Assembly (NCBI RefSeq): GCF_001697225.1
Contig: NZ_CP014671.1
Span: 2,170,001 to 2,234,000, forward strand
Length of the DNA stretch: 64,000 nucleotides
Source: Immundisolibacter cernigliae
GTDB lineage: Bacteria > Pseudomonadota > Gammaproteobacteria > Immundisolibacterales > Immundisolibacteraceae
Reading direction: 5' to 3'
Made by a program: the position numbers and the translations under genes. This document shows, piece after piece, positions 1-14,290 of this stretch. The notes beneath the pieces are model-generated. The model made no database searches, was not told the DNA's origin, and saw only the letters and a list, made by a program, of their open reading frames with translations. Positions within the stretch are counted from its first letter, which is position 1. Every line of letters starts with the position of its first letter.

Positions 1-1
1 C

Positions 2-1036
<1,035 letters not shown>

Positions 1037-1062
1037 GCCGGCCGCCGGCAGCAAGTTTCCTT

Positions 1063-1146
1063 GTGGGAGGCCCGCCCCCGGGCCGAAAGCTTGATCGGAA
1101 GATTCGCGGCGGGGCGCCGCTCCCACAACGGCGCCGCTCCCACAAC
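1063..1146. repeat. REP-like palindromic element with a 17-bp tandem duplication
   Basis: The ends are GTGGGAG and CTCCCAC in inverted orientation. Inside are two hairpins, GGCCCG/CGGGCC and GCGGCG/CGCCGC. The right-hand 17 bp (1113-1129) are repeated exactly at 1130-1146. A close copy lies at 31272-31334. It sits between guaB and guaA, so it may affect guaA expression or mRNA stability; that is inference. Confidence 0.8.
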
Positions 1147-1164
1147 CTCGCCCCTGGCCCGCCC

Positions 1165-2739
<1,575 letters not shown>

Positions 2740-2791
2740 GGGAGCCATCCTTTCCGCTTGACAGGTTCCGTATCGCGGAACATGCTTGCGC

Positions 2792-3070
2792 ATGATCCGC
2801 GCATTCGCCTGTTCCGACACCGAAGCGCTTTTCCATAGCCGGTCGGTGCCGCGATTCAGGAACATCGAGCGCGTAGCGCGACGCAAGCTGCTGCAACTGC
2901 ACGCCGCTACCGAGCTGACCAGCCTGAGGGTTCCTCCTGGCAACCAGCTCGAAGCGCTGAAAGGCGATCGCAAGGGGCAGCACAGCATCCGGATCAACGA
3001 CCAGTGGCGCCTGTGCTTCGTTTGGCAAGACGACGGAGCGCACCAGGTCGAGATCGTGGACTACCACTAG
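2792..3070 (+). CDS. higB: HigB-type toxin (RelE/ParE superfamily)
   Basis: Predicted 92-residue toxin of a type II toxin-antitoxin module; family members are ribosome-dependent mRNA interferases. The hallmark C-terminal half is present: a PPGNQLEALKGDR segment, then SIRINDQWRLCFVW and the terminal VEIVDYH. The ATG at 2792 gives the usual MI-x-F start; an in-frame TTG lies six bases upstream. The antitoxin follows after 11 bp, so toxin comes first as in higBA operons. It begins about 50 bp after guaA, at the edge of an accessory patch. Confidence 0.9.
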   Translation: MIRAFACSDTEALFHSRSVPRFRNIERVARRKLLQLHAATELTSLRVPPGNQLEALKGDRKGQHSIRINDQWRLCFVWQDDGAHQVEIVDYH

Positions 3071-3081
3071 GAGAGCAGGAC

Positions 3082-3408
3082 ATGGCGGAATTGCTGGAGG
3101 AAATCCACCCAGGCGAAATCCTGTTGGAAGAATTCATGAAGCCGATGGGCGTCACCGCGCGCCAACTAGCGGCCGACATCGATGTCTCCCCCAGCCGCAT
3201 CAGCGAACTGGTCAACGGCCGCCGCCCGATCACCGCTGACACGGCGCTGCGCCTAGGCATCTATTTCGGCATGGACGCGCGGTTCTGGATGAACCTGCAA
3301 ACGGAATACGACATGCGCGTCGCGACGCGCGAGCTGAAGGACAAGATCGCGCCGCGGATTCGGGTGCATGAGCGCGGAGCGGCGCGAACGTTCGGCTACC
3401 GTGGCTAA
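3082..3408 (+). CDS. higA: HigA-type antitoxin (XRE helix-turn-helix)
   Basis: A 108-residue antitoxin paired with the toxin just upstream. It opens with the HigA signature IHPGEILLEEFMKPMG. The helix-turn-helix runs through ARQLAADIDVSPSRISELVNGRR at about residues 28-50, and the FGMDARFWMNLQ segment follows. A good ribosome site (AGGAGAGCAGG) precedes the ATG at 3082. Family members neutralise HigB and repress their own promoter. Its TAA overlaps the ATG of the next gene (TAATG), suggesting coupled translation of a third component. Confidence 0.92.
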   Translation: MAELLEEIHPGEILLEEFMKPMGVTARQLAADIDVSPSRISELVNGRRPITADTALRLGIYFGMDARFWMNLQTEYDMRVATRELKDKIAPRIRVHERGAARTFGYRG

Positions 3409-4208
3409 TGGAATCTTGCGAAGGCGGACGGAGCCGGCGCTGCGAACGTGGCGATGAAAACCTGAACGAGTGGGAGGATCAGCTGGGTCAAATGGTGGCA
3501 AGCGTTGCGCCGCATCTTCCCGCCGACGAGATCTTGCACAGGTTGCGGGGGCCGATCCTGGCGCAGCCCGACGAGATCGCGATGCGACTGCTCACGCCGT
3601 TCACTGTGTCGCTGGTCTGCGGCGAAGTCCTCGATGCGCCTGATGTCCACGATGACACCCTGCGCCTGCTGCAGGCCGTGCTCGAACGAACGCTGGAGAA
3701 CGACGATCTGCGCCGTTCGCCATACAACGACTGGCGCATGGGCGGCTTCGACCTGCCGCGGTTGGTCAAGTCGCTGCTCTTCGTGGTCGTCGAGCACGCC
3801 CCCGGCGCCACGCGCTTCGCCAACGGCCTCTGGGATGACCTTGGCAAGGTGATGCCGCTGGTTGACCGCATGGTGCGCGCCGCCGGCTGGCACCCCCACG
3901 TCGCGCACCAATTCGTCACGCTGTGCGAACGTTCCGGTGCCGCTTACCCGGCCGACACGTTCGCCGACCAAGTGCTGGCGCAGATCGTCGATGGGCGCCT
4001 GCCCGCAGGCTGGAAGGACACCTCGTTGCCGGCAGGGATTGCGGCTCTGGTGCAGGCGCACGCCGACCGACGGCATCCGTTGCCGGCTGCTCTGGCCCGC
4101 AAGCTGCTGCAGGTGCTTGACGCGCTCGTTGATCTTGGCGACCGTCGCAGCGCCGCCCTGCAACAGAGCGAGTCCTTTCGCGGAGTCCGCCTCTCGGCGC
4201 CAGCCTGA
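3408..4208 (+). CDS. Hypothetical protein following higBA
   Basis: An uncharacterised 266-residue product that I do not recognise. The reading frame looks coding: it has a balanced, helical composition, no low-complexity runs, and conserved-looking segments such as GGFDLPRLVKSLLFVVVEHAPG and LVDRMVRAAGWHPHVAHQFVTL. No signal peptide or clear membrane helix is seen. The start is set by the TAATG overlap with higA; the first 20 residues are rich in Arg/Glu/Cys and look artificial, so a later start (for example Met29) is possible. It could be the C-terminal remnant of a larger island protein. Co-transcription with higBA is likely. Confidence 0.6.
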   Translation: MESCEGGRSRRCERGDENLNEWEDQLGQMVASVAPHLPADEILHRLRGPILAQPDEIAMRLLTPFTVSLVCGEVLDAPDVHDDTLRLLQAVLERTLENDDLRRSPYNDWRMGGFDLPRLVKSLLFVVVEHAPGATRFANGLWDDLGKVMPLVDRMVRAAGWHPHVAHQFVTLCERSGAAYPADTFADQVLAQIVDGRLPAGWKDTSLPAGIAALVQAHADRRHPLPAALARKLLQVLDALVDLGDRRSAALQQSESFRGVRLSAPA

Positions 4209-4351
4209 GGCGCTCTACGCGAGCGGGGCGCTCACCCGTCTTCGTTGTTGATCGAAAGCTCCCAGCAGCCCATCGAGGTGTTCGGTGAGGTCGGGAGGCG
4301 CAAAATTCTCGTTGCTCATGGCTTGGCCGCTCCCTTTTGGTGCCGCCCCCC

Positions 4352-4633
4352 TCAGGCGGCCTCCAGCACGCGCAGTTCGACATGTAGGCCAGCGGCGGCC
4401 ACCATGTTGACGAGCGTATCGAGGGCGAACAGGTTGATTTTCCCGCGCAGTAGATCGGACACGCGCGGCTGCGTCACGCCGAGGCGGCGGGCCGCTTCGG
4501 TTTGGGTCCAACCCTTGGCGCGGATATGCTGTTCAAGCGCCATCATCAGGACCGAACGGAGCTTCATGTTCTCCGCTTGGGCCGCCGTGTCCTCGATGGC
4601 ATCCCACACGCTGGCGAATGTTTCGTTGCTCAT
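4352..4633 (-). CDS. XRE-family antitoxin
   Basis: A 93-residue helix-turn-helix antitoxin. The DNA-binding core is GWTQTEAARRLGVTQPRVSDLLRGK at about residues 41-65, followed by LFALDTLVNMVAAAG, typical of HigA2-like partners of Gp49-type toxins. The ATG overlaps the stop of the upstream toxin by 4 bp (ATGA), so the two are translationally coupled, toxin first. It probably autoregulates the pair. It is a different family from the HigA at 3082. Confidence 0.9.
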   Translation of the reverse strand: MSNETFASVWDAIEDTAAQAENMKLRSVLMMALEQHIRAKGWTQTEAARRLGVTQPRVSDLLRGKINLFALDTLVNMVAAAGLHVELRVLEAA

Positions 4634-4959
4634 TGGTCTAGCTCCTTCACTAGATCGGCATAGCGCTTCGCGGCCATGTCCAAATCCGCCTTGCGGGTCT
4701 TTTGGGTTTTCTTCTGAAAGCAGTGAAGCACGTAGACCGCGTCGGCGAACCTGGCGACGTAGATCACCCGGAATACGCCGGCCTCATCCCGAATCCTGAT
4801 TTCCTGCACACCCTTCCCAACCGTCGCCATTGGCTTCCAGTCGGAAGGGGCCTGCCCGTTCTGCACCTTGTCGAGTTGGTAGCCCGCTTCGCGCCGTGCC
4901 GGCTCCGGGAAGGCGCGCAGGTCCTCAAGGGCGCTGCCCAGGAACTTCAGCACTTTCAC
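4630..4959 (-). CDS. Gp49-like (phage-derived) RelE/HigB-type toxin
   Basis: Predicted mRNA-interferase toxin of about 109 residues, partner of the XRE antitoxin that overlaps its end. Diagnostic segments are ARREAGYQLDKVQNG, DWKPMATVGKGVQEIRI, FRVIYVARFADAVYVLHCF and KKTQKT. The GTG at 4959 is preferred because it gives the family N-terminus VKVLKFLGS. The open frame runs on to an ATG at 5031, but those extra residues would be read through the tRNA-like fragment and resemble no toxin. No strong ribosome site is visible at the GTG. Confidence 0.88.
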   Translation of the reverse strand: MKVLKFLGSALEDLRAFPEPARREAGYQLDKVQNGQAPSDWKPMATVGKGVQEIRIRDEAGVFRVIYVARFADAVYVLHCFQKKTQKTRKADLDMAAKRYADLVKELDQ

Positions 4960-5011
4960 GGGGTGACTATGCAGAATTTTGTATAGGTCCGCAACGTGTG
5001 TTTGCGCATGG

Positions 5012-5060
5012 CTTTTGGATTGCAAATCCAAGTTTCGCGGTTCGAGTCGGCGTGAGCCAG
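5012..5060 (+). other. tRNA-Cys-like 3' fragment (anticodon arm plus T arm)
   Basis: A perfect anticodon stem TTGGA/TCCAA (5015-5019/5027-5031) encloses the 7-nt loop TTGCAAA with a GCA (Cys) anticodon at 5022-5024. A 4-nt variable region follows, then a T arm with GGTTCGAGT and a stem with one mismatch. No matching acceptor or D arm lies upstream and CCA is absent, so this is not a functional tRNA. Such 3' halves are what integrating elements leave at tRNA attachment sites, and two toxin-antitoxin modules lie beside it. Chance resemblance cannot be excluded. Confidence 0.5.
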
Positions 5061-5125
5061 CCGCTCTGATCCATGCGCCGTTGCCGCTGCGGCGGGGAGC
5101 TGTCTGCGCGGCTGACTACGGACGA

Positions 5126-6085
5126 TCAGCCGCCGGCAGGGTCCCACAAGCCGCGCATCACGGCCACGCCCTGCCCGCCGTGCTCGCGGGCGGCGCGGGC
5201 CTGCTGCGGCTGCATGCCGCCCAGCGCGAAGACCGGCAAGGCGGCGCCTTCGACCAGCGCGGCGAAACGCGCCCAGCCGAGCGCCGGCCGGTCCGGATGG
5301 CTGGCCGTGACGGCAACCGGCGACAGCACGGCAAAGTCGCAGCCGATGCGGGCCGCATGGGCGAGTTCGGTCGCGTCGTGGCAAGACGCCGCGCACCAGG
5401 CGCCGGGCGGCAGAGGGCGCTGGCCGACCGCCGCCACGGCGCGCGCCGGCAGGTGGCGGCCGGCGCCGAGTTCCGCGGCAAGTTCCGTCAGCCAATCCGC
5501 CGCACCGTGCAACAGGACCTGCATGCCGACCGGCCGGGCCCGGGCCAGCACCGCGGCGGCCAGAGCGCGGTAGGTGCCGGCGTCCAGGTCCGGGCAGCGC
5601 AGGCACAGCAGGCGCACGCCGCCGGCGATGAGGCGCTCGACGCGGCGCAGACAATCCGCCTGATCGCTGAAATCACCGCTGATGGCGTAGACGTCGGGCA
5701 GTCGCGCGGCGCTGAGCAGCGGTCCGTCGGCGGGCGGCAAGTCGGCCGGATCGATGCGCTCGGCGGGCAACCAGCGCAGCGCCTGGCCTTGCAGGCCGAG
5801 CGGTTCGCCCTGCCAGGCGGTGACCTCATAGGTATGCAGCACCACGTCCCGAGTCGGGTAGGGGTGGCGGTGGCGGATCAGCGATTGGGTGGTCACGACC
5901 TCGATGCCGAGTTCTTCGCGCAGTTCGCGGGCGAGTGCCTGTTCCGGCATTTCGCCGGGCTCGAATTTCCCGCCCGGGAATTCCCAGCAACCGGCCAGGT
6001 GGGTGCCGGCCAGACGGCGCGTGAGCAGGATTTCGCCCGCGCGGCGCAGCACGCCGACGGCGACGTGGACCAGATCGCGGCTCAT
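5126..6085 (-). CDS. Nudix hydrolase (MutT-type) fused to a thiamine-phosphate-synthase-like domain
   Basis: A 319-residue two-domain protein. Residues 1-~130 form a Nudix domain with a complete Nudix box at 39-61 (GGKFEPGE...REELGI) and the MutT-like start HVAVGVL. MutT proteins hydrolyse 8-oxo-dGTP. Residues ~140-315 resemble a ThiE/TenI barrel (DFAVLSPVAVTASHP, PVFALGGM); this fusion is common next to secA in gammaproteobacteria and the second domain's activity is uncertain. The ATG at 6085 is chosen because the frame upstream is unlike the family. It lies just downstream of argJ and secA on the same strand. Confidence 0.9.
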   Translation of the reverse strand: MSRDLVHVAVGVLRRAGEILLTRRLAGTHLAGCWEFPGGKFEPGEMPEQALARELREELGIEVVTTQSLIRHRHPYPTRDVVLHTYEVTAWQGEPLGLQGQALRWLPAERIDPADLPPADGPLLSAARLPDVYAISGDFSDQADCLRRVERLIAGGVRLLCLRCPDLDAGTYRALAAAVLARARPVGMQVLLHGAADWLTELAAELGAGRHLPARAVAAVGQRPLPPGAWCAASCHDATELAHAARIGCDFAVLSPVAVTASHPDRPALGWARFAALVEGAALPVFALGGMQPQQARAAREHGGQGVAVMRGLWDPAGG

Positions 6086-6110
6086 GGCTGCCGCACTGAA
6101 GCGCCCGCGG

Positions 6111-7327
6111 TCAGGTGCGGTACTCGGCGTTGATGCGCACGTAGTCGTAGGAGAAATCGCAGGTCCAGACGGTGGTCTGGGCGCCGCCGCGGCCAAGCTC
6201 GACGCGCACGGTGATTTCGTCCTGCGACATCACGGCCTGGCCGTGGGCCTCCGTGTAGTCGGCCGCCCGTGCGCCTTCGCGCACGATGCACACATCGCCC
6301 AGATACACGTTCACGCGCTCGATGGCCAGCGCGTCGAGGCCGGCATAACCGACGGCGGCCAGGATGCGGCCCCAGTTCGGATCGCTGGCGAAAAAGGCCG
6401 TCTTGACCAGCGGCGAACGGGCGATGGCGTAGGCGACCTGCGCGCACTCGGCGGCGTCGCGCCCGCCTTCGACGTGCACGGTGATGAACTTGGTGGCCCC
6501 CTCGCCGTCGCGCACGATGGCCTGCGCCAGCACGCGGCAGACCTCGTCCACGGCGGCCTGCAGCGCCCGTCCGGCTGGACTTGCCAGATCGTCCACCGTG
6601 ACCGGGCCCTGACCGGTGGCGATCAGCACGCAGGCGTCGTTGGTGGAGGTGTCGCCGTCCACGGTGATGCGGTTGAAGCTGCCGCCCACGGCCCCCGCCA
6701 GGCAGGCCTGCAATGCCGGCTGCGCCACGGCGGCGTCGGTGGCCACGTAGGCCAGCAGGGTCGCCATGTTCGGATGGATCATCCCCGAGCCCTTGGCGAC
6801 GCCGGTCACGGTGATCGGCCCCTGCGGGCTGGCGACGGTGACGCTGTGTCCCTTGGCCACGGTGTCGGTGGTCATGATGGCGCGGGCGGCGGCGCTCCAG
6901 CCGTCGGCATGCAGGCCGGCCAGGGCGGCAGGTAGCACGGCGCTGATGCGATTGACCGGCAACGGCTCGCCGATCACGCCGGTCGAGAACGGCAGCACGG
7001 ACTGCGCCGGGCAGTCGCCCAGGCGCGCCAGTTCGGCACAGCAGGCAGCCGCGGCAGCCAGGCCCGCGGCGCCGGTGCCCGCGTTGGCATTGCCGCTGTT
7101 GATCAGCAGGAACCGCGGCGCAGCCGCGGCCAGGTGTTGCCTGGCCAGCGTCACGGGCGCGGCGCAGAAAGCGTTTTGTGTGAATACCGCCGCCACCCGG
7201 CTGCCGGGGCGAGTTCCAGCAGAACCACGTCGTCGCGGTCCGGCTTGCGTACGCCAGCGGCAACGGCCGCCAGGCGCACGCCGGCCACGGGGGTCAGCGC
7301 GTCGGGCGCGGCGAGGTTTACGGCCAT
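6111..7327 (-). pseudogene. argJ: Bifunctional ornithine acetyltransferase/N-acetylglutamate synthase, apparent single-base frameshift
   Basis: Family function: transfers acetyl from N-acetylornithine to glutamate, recycling the acetyl group in arginine synthesis. The main frame (6111-7196) holds the autocleavage motif [14 protein letters not shown], with the nucleophilic Thr at the alpha/beta junction, and the C-terminal [10 protein letters not shown]. The expected N-terminus ([19 protein letters not shown] through [10 protein letters not shown]) is read from an ATG at 7327 in another frame. The frames meet near 7203 at GCCCCGGCAGC, where one extra G would restore [11 protein letters not shown]. 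This is either a real lesion or a sequence error; otherwise the gene looks intact. Confidence 0.85.
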
Positions 7328-7357
7328 GACGCTGCGTTTCGGACTATGCCCCGGCGC

Positions 7358-10066
<2,709 letters not shown>

Positions 10067-10076
10067 GTGGCCGGCC

Positions 10077-11006
10077 TCAGCGGGTGGCCGTGCGCAGCGG
10101 CTCGCCGGCCGCCAGCGCGCCGAGGTAATCGGCCGGATTCATGAGTCTGCCGCCACGCAGCACCTCAAGGTGCACATGCGAGCCGGTGGCGTGGCCGGTG
10201 CGGCCGACGCGAGCGATGACCTGACTGCGTTTCACTGTCTGACCTTTGGTAACCAGATTGGCCTGATTGTGGGCATACCGGGTGCGAAATCCGTTGCCGT
10301 GATCGATCTCGACCACGTTGCCGTAGCCGCTTTCCCAGCCGCTGCCGACCACCACGCCGTCCGCCATGGCCTGGATCGGCGCGCCCTGCGGGGCACGAAA
10401 ATCGATGCCGGGGTGAAACTCCCGCCGGCCGCTGAACGGGTCGCTGCGGCTGCCGAAGTACGACGACAGCTGCGCGCCGGGCACCGGCGATGGCAGGTCC
10501 GGGCCGCGCTCGACGAGGCCGGCGCCGATGACCCGGTCGAGCACCGAAAATTGCGCTGCGCGGCGATCGATCTGCCGCGACAAACCGTCCAGCTCGGCCA
10601 CGAAATCGACCACCGCGAAGGGCGGCTCGCCGGCCGGACCGCTGGTCAGCGGGGCGTCGAAATCGAAGGCATCCGGCGCCAGCCGGGCCGCTTCGCTTAC
10701 GCGCTGTCCGACCGCCTCCAGCTGCGTCAGGCGGCCCTGCAGTTCACCCAGTCGGCTGGCGAGGGCCTGGGCCTGGGCGCGTGCGCTCAGCAGGGTGTCG
10801 TCCAGCTGCGAGCGCTGCGCGCGCAGCTCGTGGCGAACGGCCTTGCGTTCGCGCAGCGCTTCGGCCAGCGGCAGGCTCGCACCCAGCGCAAAACTGCCGG
10901 CCAGGGCGCCCAGCACCAGGCCGCCGAGCGCCAGCAGGGTAGGTCCGTGCAGACTGAGGCTGCGCTGGCCGCCGGTGCGGAGCCAGTGAATGTGCAGGCT
11001 GATCAT
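10077..11006 (-). CDS. M23-family metallopeptidase (LytM domain), membrane-anchored
   Basis: Predicted peptidoglycan endopeptidase or divisome regulator of 309 residues. A single N-terminal membrane helix (about 21-47) is followed by a coiled coil (about 48-110). The LytM domain has zinc ligands His198 and Asp202 in HPGID and the HVH motif at 277-279, so it should be catalytically competent. The [12 protein letters not shown] segment is also typical. It faces the periplasm. It lies between secA and the divergent dciA gene, an arrangement seen in pseudomonads and relatives. Confidence 0.93.
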   Translation of the reverse strand: MISLHIHWLRTGGQRSLSLHGPTLLALGGLVLGALAGSFALGASLPLAEALRERKAVRHELRAQRSQLDDTLLSARAQAQALASRLGELQGRLTQLEAVGQRVSEAARLAPDAFDFDAPLTSGPAGEPPFAVVDFVAELDGLSRQIDRRAAQFSVLDRVIGAGLVERGPDLPSPVPGAQLSSYFGSRSDPFSGRREFHPGIDFRAPQGAPIQAMADGVVVGSGWESGYGNVVEIDHGNGFRTRYAHNQANLVTKGQTVKRSQVIARVGRTGHATGSHVHLEVLRGGRLMNPADYLGALAAGEPLRTATR

Positions 11007-11068
11007 CGCGGAACACTATAATCCGGGCGGTCGCCAAGCCATGGGAGGCCGGACCGGGGGCAGGCATT

Positions 11069-11533
11069 ATGGGTTCCCAGCAACACCTTCACAAGCTGCT
11101 GGCGGCTGCCGGCGGACCGCTTGCGCAGCTGCTGCATGCGAGTGAGGAACACGCCAGACTGCTGGCGCAGCTCAGGCAGCGCCTGCCGCCGGACCTCGCC
11201 GCGGCATTGCGCAGTGCGGCCCTGGACCGTGGCCGTCTGCGTCTGGGTGTCAGCGGCAGCGCCTGGGCGGCGCGCCTGCGTTTCATGGCGCCGCAGCTGT
11301 GCCGGCAGCTGGCCGACTGGCCCTACGGCCCGGTCGACGCGGTGCAGGTGCACGTGGCCGCGCCGACCGGCGCGGCAGCATCGGCTGCGCCGCCGGTGCC
11401 GGTACCGCTCAGCAGCGCCAGCCGGGAACACCTCGAAACAGTGGCCAAAACCACTGCCGATCCGCGACTGGCGGCGGCGCTGCGCGCCCTCGCCGGCAGC
11501 AGTGAACAGCCGGCCGGCAGCGCCGAGGCCTGA
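11069..11533 (+). CDS. dciA: DciA-like (DUF721) protein, replicative helicase loader candidate
   Basis: A 154-residue member of the DUF721/DciA family; DciA loads the replicative helicase DnaB in bacteria lacking DnaC. Evidence is the family pattern LDRGRLRLGVSGSAWAARLRFMAPQL near residues 52-77, a short N-terminal helical part, and the location divergent from the M23 peptidase and secA, where DUF721 genes commonly sit. Residues ~93-110 are an Ala/Pro-rich linker. Its stop lies 7 bp from the end of the convergent metK gene. Confidence 0.8.
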   Translation: MGSQQHLHKLLAAAGGPLAQLLHASEEHARLLAQLRQRLPPDLAAALRSAALDRGRLRLGVSGSAWAARLRFMAPQLCRQLADWPYGPVDAVQVHVAAPTGAAASAAPPVPVPLSSASREHLETVAKTTADPRLAAALRALAGSSEQPAGSAEA

Positions 11534-11540
11534 CCGACTC

Positions 11541-12701
<1,161 letters not shown>

Positions 12702-12774
12702 GAACTGATCCCCGGCTGACGGATGAGTGATGGGGCCTCGCGGGGCCGGCATTAGAGCATAGCGCCCGGGCGCC

Positions 12775-13416
12775 TCAAAGCAGCCCGAACAGGTGGCGGT
12801 GGCGCTCGGTGATCACGGCGTCCAGCGGCACGTCCCAGGCCCGGCGCGGCAGGCCCTCGACGCGCTGGCGGTCGAAGGCAACACCGACCAGGCGCGGCCG
12901 GTGCCAACAGCCCGGGCGCAGAAAGGCGAAGCTGCGGTCGTAGTAGCCACCGCCCATGCCCAGCCGATTGCCGGCCATGTCGAAACCCACCAGCGGCAGC
13001 AGCACCAGGTCCAGCATGCGCGGCGCCAGCCATTCCCGGCGCGGGACGAGCGGCTCCGCGATACCGAAGCGGTTGCGGCGCAGCGGCGCCCCGGGCCACC
13101 AGGGCGCGAAATGCAGATGCCCATCCCGCTGCGGGCAAAGCACCGGCAGGTAGCAGGCCTTGCCGGCCACGAAGGCGCGCGCCAGAGCCGGCAGCGGGTC
13201 GATCTCGCCATCGGCCGGCCAGTAGCCGGCCACGCGCGAGGCGCGCTGAAACGCCGGCAGGGTCGATAACTTTCGGGCCACCGCGGCAGCGGCCAACCGG
13301 CGCGCGGATCGGCCGATCTGCCGGCGCCCGGCGCGCAGGCTGCGGCGCAGGGCGGGCAGGGCAACGGCCGCTGACGGGTCGTCGTCAGCGGCCGTGAAAT
13401 CAGGGGGTTCCACCAC
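12775..13416 (-). CDS. 5-formyltetrahydrofolate cyclo-ligase
   Basis: Converts 5-formyl-THF to 5,10-methenyl-THF with ATP in one-carbon metabolism. The 213-residue protein shows [25 protein letters not shown] and the ATP/substrate loop [12 protein letters not shown]. This is the ygfA homologue, and its place downstream of zapA and 6S RNA matches other gammaproteobacteria. The start is a GTG at 13416 (or GTG at 13413), which lies inside the 3' arm of 6S RNA, so the two overlap slightly. No ATG is available nearby. Confidence 0.93.
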   Translation of the reverse strand: MVEPPDFTAADDDPSAAVALPALRRSLRAGRRQIGRSARRLAAAAVARKLSTLPAFQRASRVAGYWPADGEIDPLPALARAFVAGKACYLPVLCPQRDGHLHFAPWWPGAPLRRNRFGIAEPLVPRREWLAPRMLDLVLLPLVGFDMAGNRLGMGGGYYDRSFAFLRPGCWHRPRLVGVAFDRQRVEGLPRRAWDVPLDAVITERHRHLFGLL

Positions 13417-13596
13417 TTGTGCCGTTGCGGTTCGTCACTCTTGAACCTGATGGTTCAAGGTGGAAGCAGGGGCCGGCCATCAGGCTTCCCGCTACCAGGG
13501 CGGTCCTGCACACAGGCCGGCGAACAGCTTCCAAAGCTTGCGCTTTGTGGTTCAAGAAAATGATTGATCCACTCACGAACACCGCAGTGGAACCCG
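13404..13596 (-). ncRNA. ssrS: 6S RNA
   Basis: About 193 nt between zapA and the cyclo-ligase gene, the conserved locus of 6S RNA. On the minus strand the conserved 3' element CACCTTGAACCATCAGGTTCAAG is read at about 13440-13462. The ends pair through GGGTTCCAC (13587-13595) and GTGGAACCC near 13406, giving the closed rod with a central region typical of 6S. 6S RNA binds the housekeeping RNA polymerase holoenzyme and tunes transcription in stationary phase. The ends are inferred from pairing and the promoter, not mapped. Confidence 0.85.
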
Positions 13597-13602
13597 GGCC
13601 CA

Positions 13603-13631
13603 TCATTACCCGGAATGGGGTGTTGGCTCAA
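13603..13631 (-). promoter_or_regulatory. Sigma70-type promoter of 6S RNA
   Basis: On the minus strand, TTGAGC (13626-13631) and TAATGA (13603-13608) are separated by exactly 17 bp. Initiation about 7 nt downstream falls near 13596, where the 6S closing stem begins. The promoter overlaps the 3' end of zapA. Confidence 0.7.
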
Positions 13632-13923
13632 GTGTGCGCAGGGCGGCGGTCAGGCGGCCTTCGAGCGCGCTCAGCCGTTCCAGGGCGGCCGACCGGTCCA
13701 GGCGGGTGCTGCGCTCCTGCAGCAGTTCGTTGACGACGTTGAGCGCCACCAGCACCAGCAGGCGGTCGTTGCCGACCACCCGCCCGCCGCGGCGCAGCTC
13801 CCGCAGCCGCTCGTTCAGGTAATCGGCACTGGCGAGCACCGCATCGCGCTGTTCGCCGGATGCGGCGATCACGTACTCGCGTTCGAGCACCCGCACTGCC
13901 ACGCCCCCGGTATCCCTGCTCAT
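13606..13923 (-). CDS. zapA: Cell division protein ZapA
   Basis: A 105-residue FtsZ-ring-associated protein that bundles FtsZ filaments at midcell. It shows the N-terminal beta segment VAVRVLEREYVIAASGEQRDAV and a long C-terminal coiled coil (LNERLRELRR, LLVLVALNVVNELL). Its start overlaps the stop of the upstream small coiled-coil gene by 4 bp, so the two are coupled. Downstream lie 6S RNA and the cyclo-ligase. Confidence 0.93.
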   Translation of the reverse strand: MSRDTGGVAVRVLEREYVIAASGEQRDAVLASADYLNERLRELRRGGRVVGNDRLLVLVALNVVNELLQERSTRLDRSAALERLSALEGRLTAALRTLEPTPHSG

Positions 13924-14132
13924 GGCTGCTCCATGTTCTTCAGGCGCGCGATCATGGTCTCGACCCGGCCGCGCGCGGTGTTGGCCTTGTCCATCAGTTC
14001 GGCGCGTTCGGCAAGCAGCTGGTGATGCCGGGCGCGCATGGCCCGGTACTCCAGAACGAAGCCCTCGATCCGCTGTACGGCGGCCTGCAGGCGTTCCTCC
14101 AGTGCCGCCAGCGCCTCGTCCTGCTGTGCCAT
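13920..14132 (-). CDS. Small coiled-coil protein (TIGR02449-like, ZapB-like)
   Basis: A 70-residue, almost fully helical protein (ALAALEERLQAAVQRIEGFVLEYRAMRARHHQLLAERAEL). It matches the small coiled-coil proteins encoded just before zapA in pseudomonads and relatives, thought to act in division. The ATG at 14132 is preferred; the open frame to 14228 reads through unrelated sequence. It overlaps zapA by 4 bp and diverges from pepP. Confidence 0.8.
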   Translation of the reverse strand: MAQQDEALAALEERLQAAVQRIEGFVLEYRAMRARHHQLLAERAELMDKANTARGRVETMIARLKNMEQP

Positions 14133-14290
14133 GGTCTGTGCTCCCGGGATGCCCGACGTGGACAGGGGCCGGCTATGATCTATCAAGCCGGCCGGAAAAT
14201 GCCGTGCCGGATATTCTCCGGCCAGCAAGGGCCTGGCTGCACGCGCACCGGACCCGCCCGCACCGCCATCAACCAGCCGCCAGCCACGCC

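Noticed and set aside
5012-5060. Functional tRNA-Cys gene
   Set aside because: No acceptor or D arm upstream, a mismatched T stem and no CCA end.
12702-12774. SAM riboswitch before metK
   Set aside because: The 73-bp gap is too short and shows only a small palindrome; no known SAM-responsive consensus.
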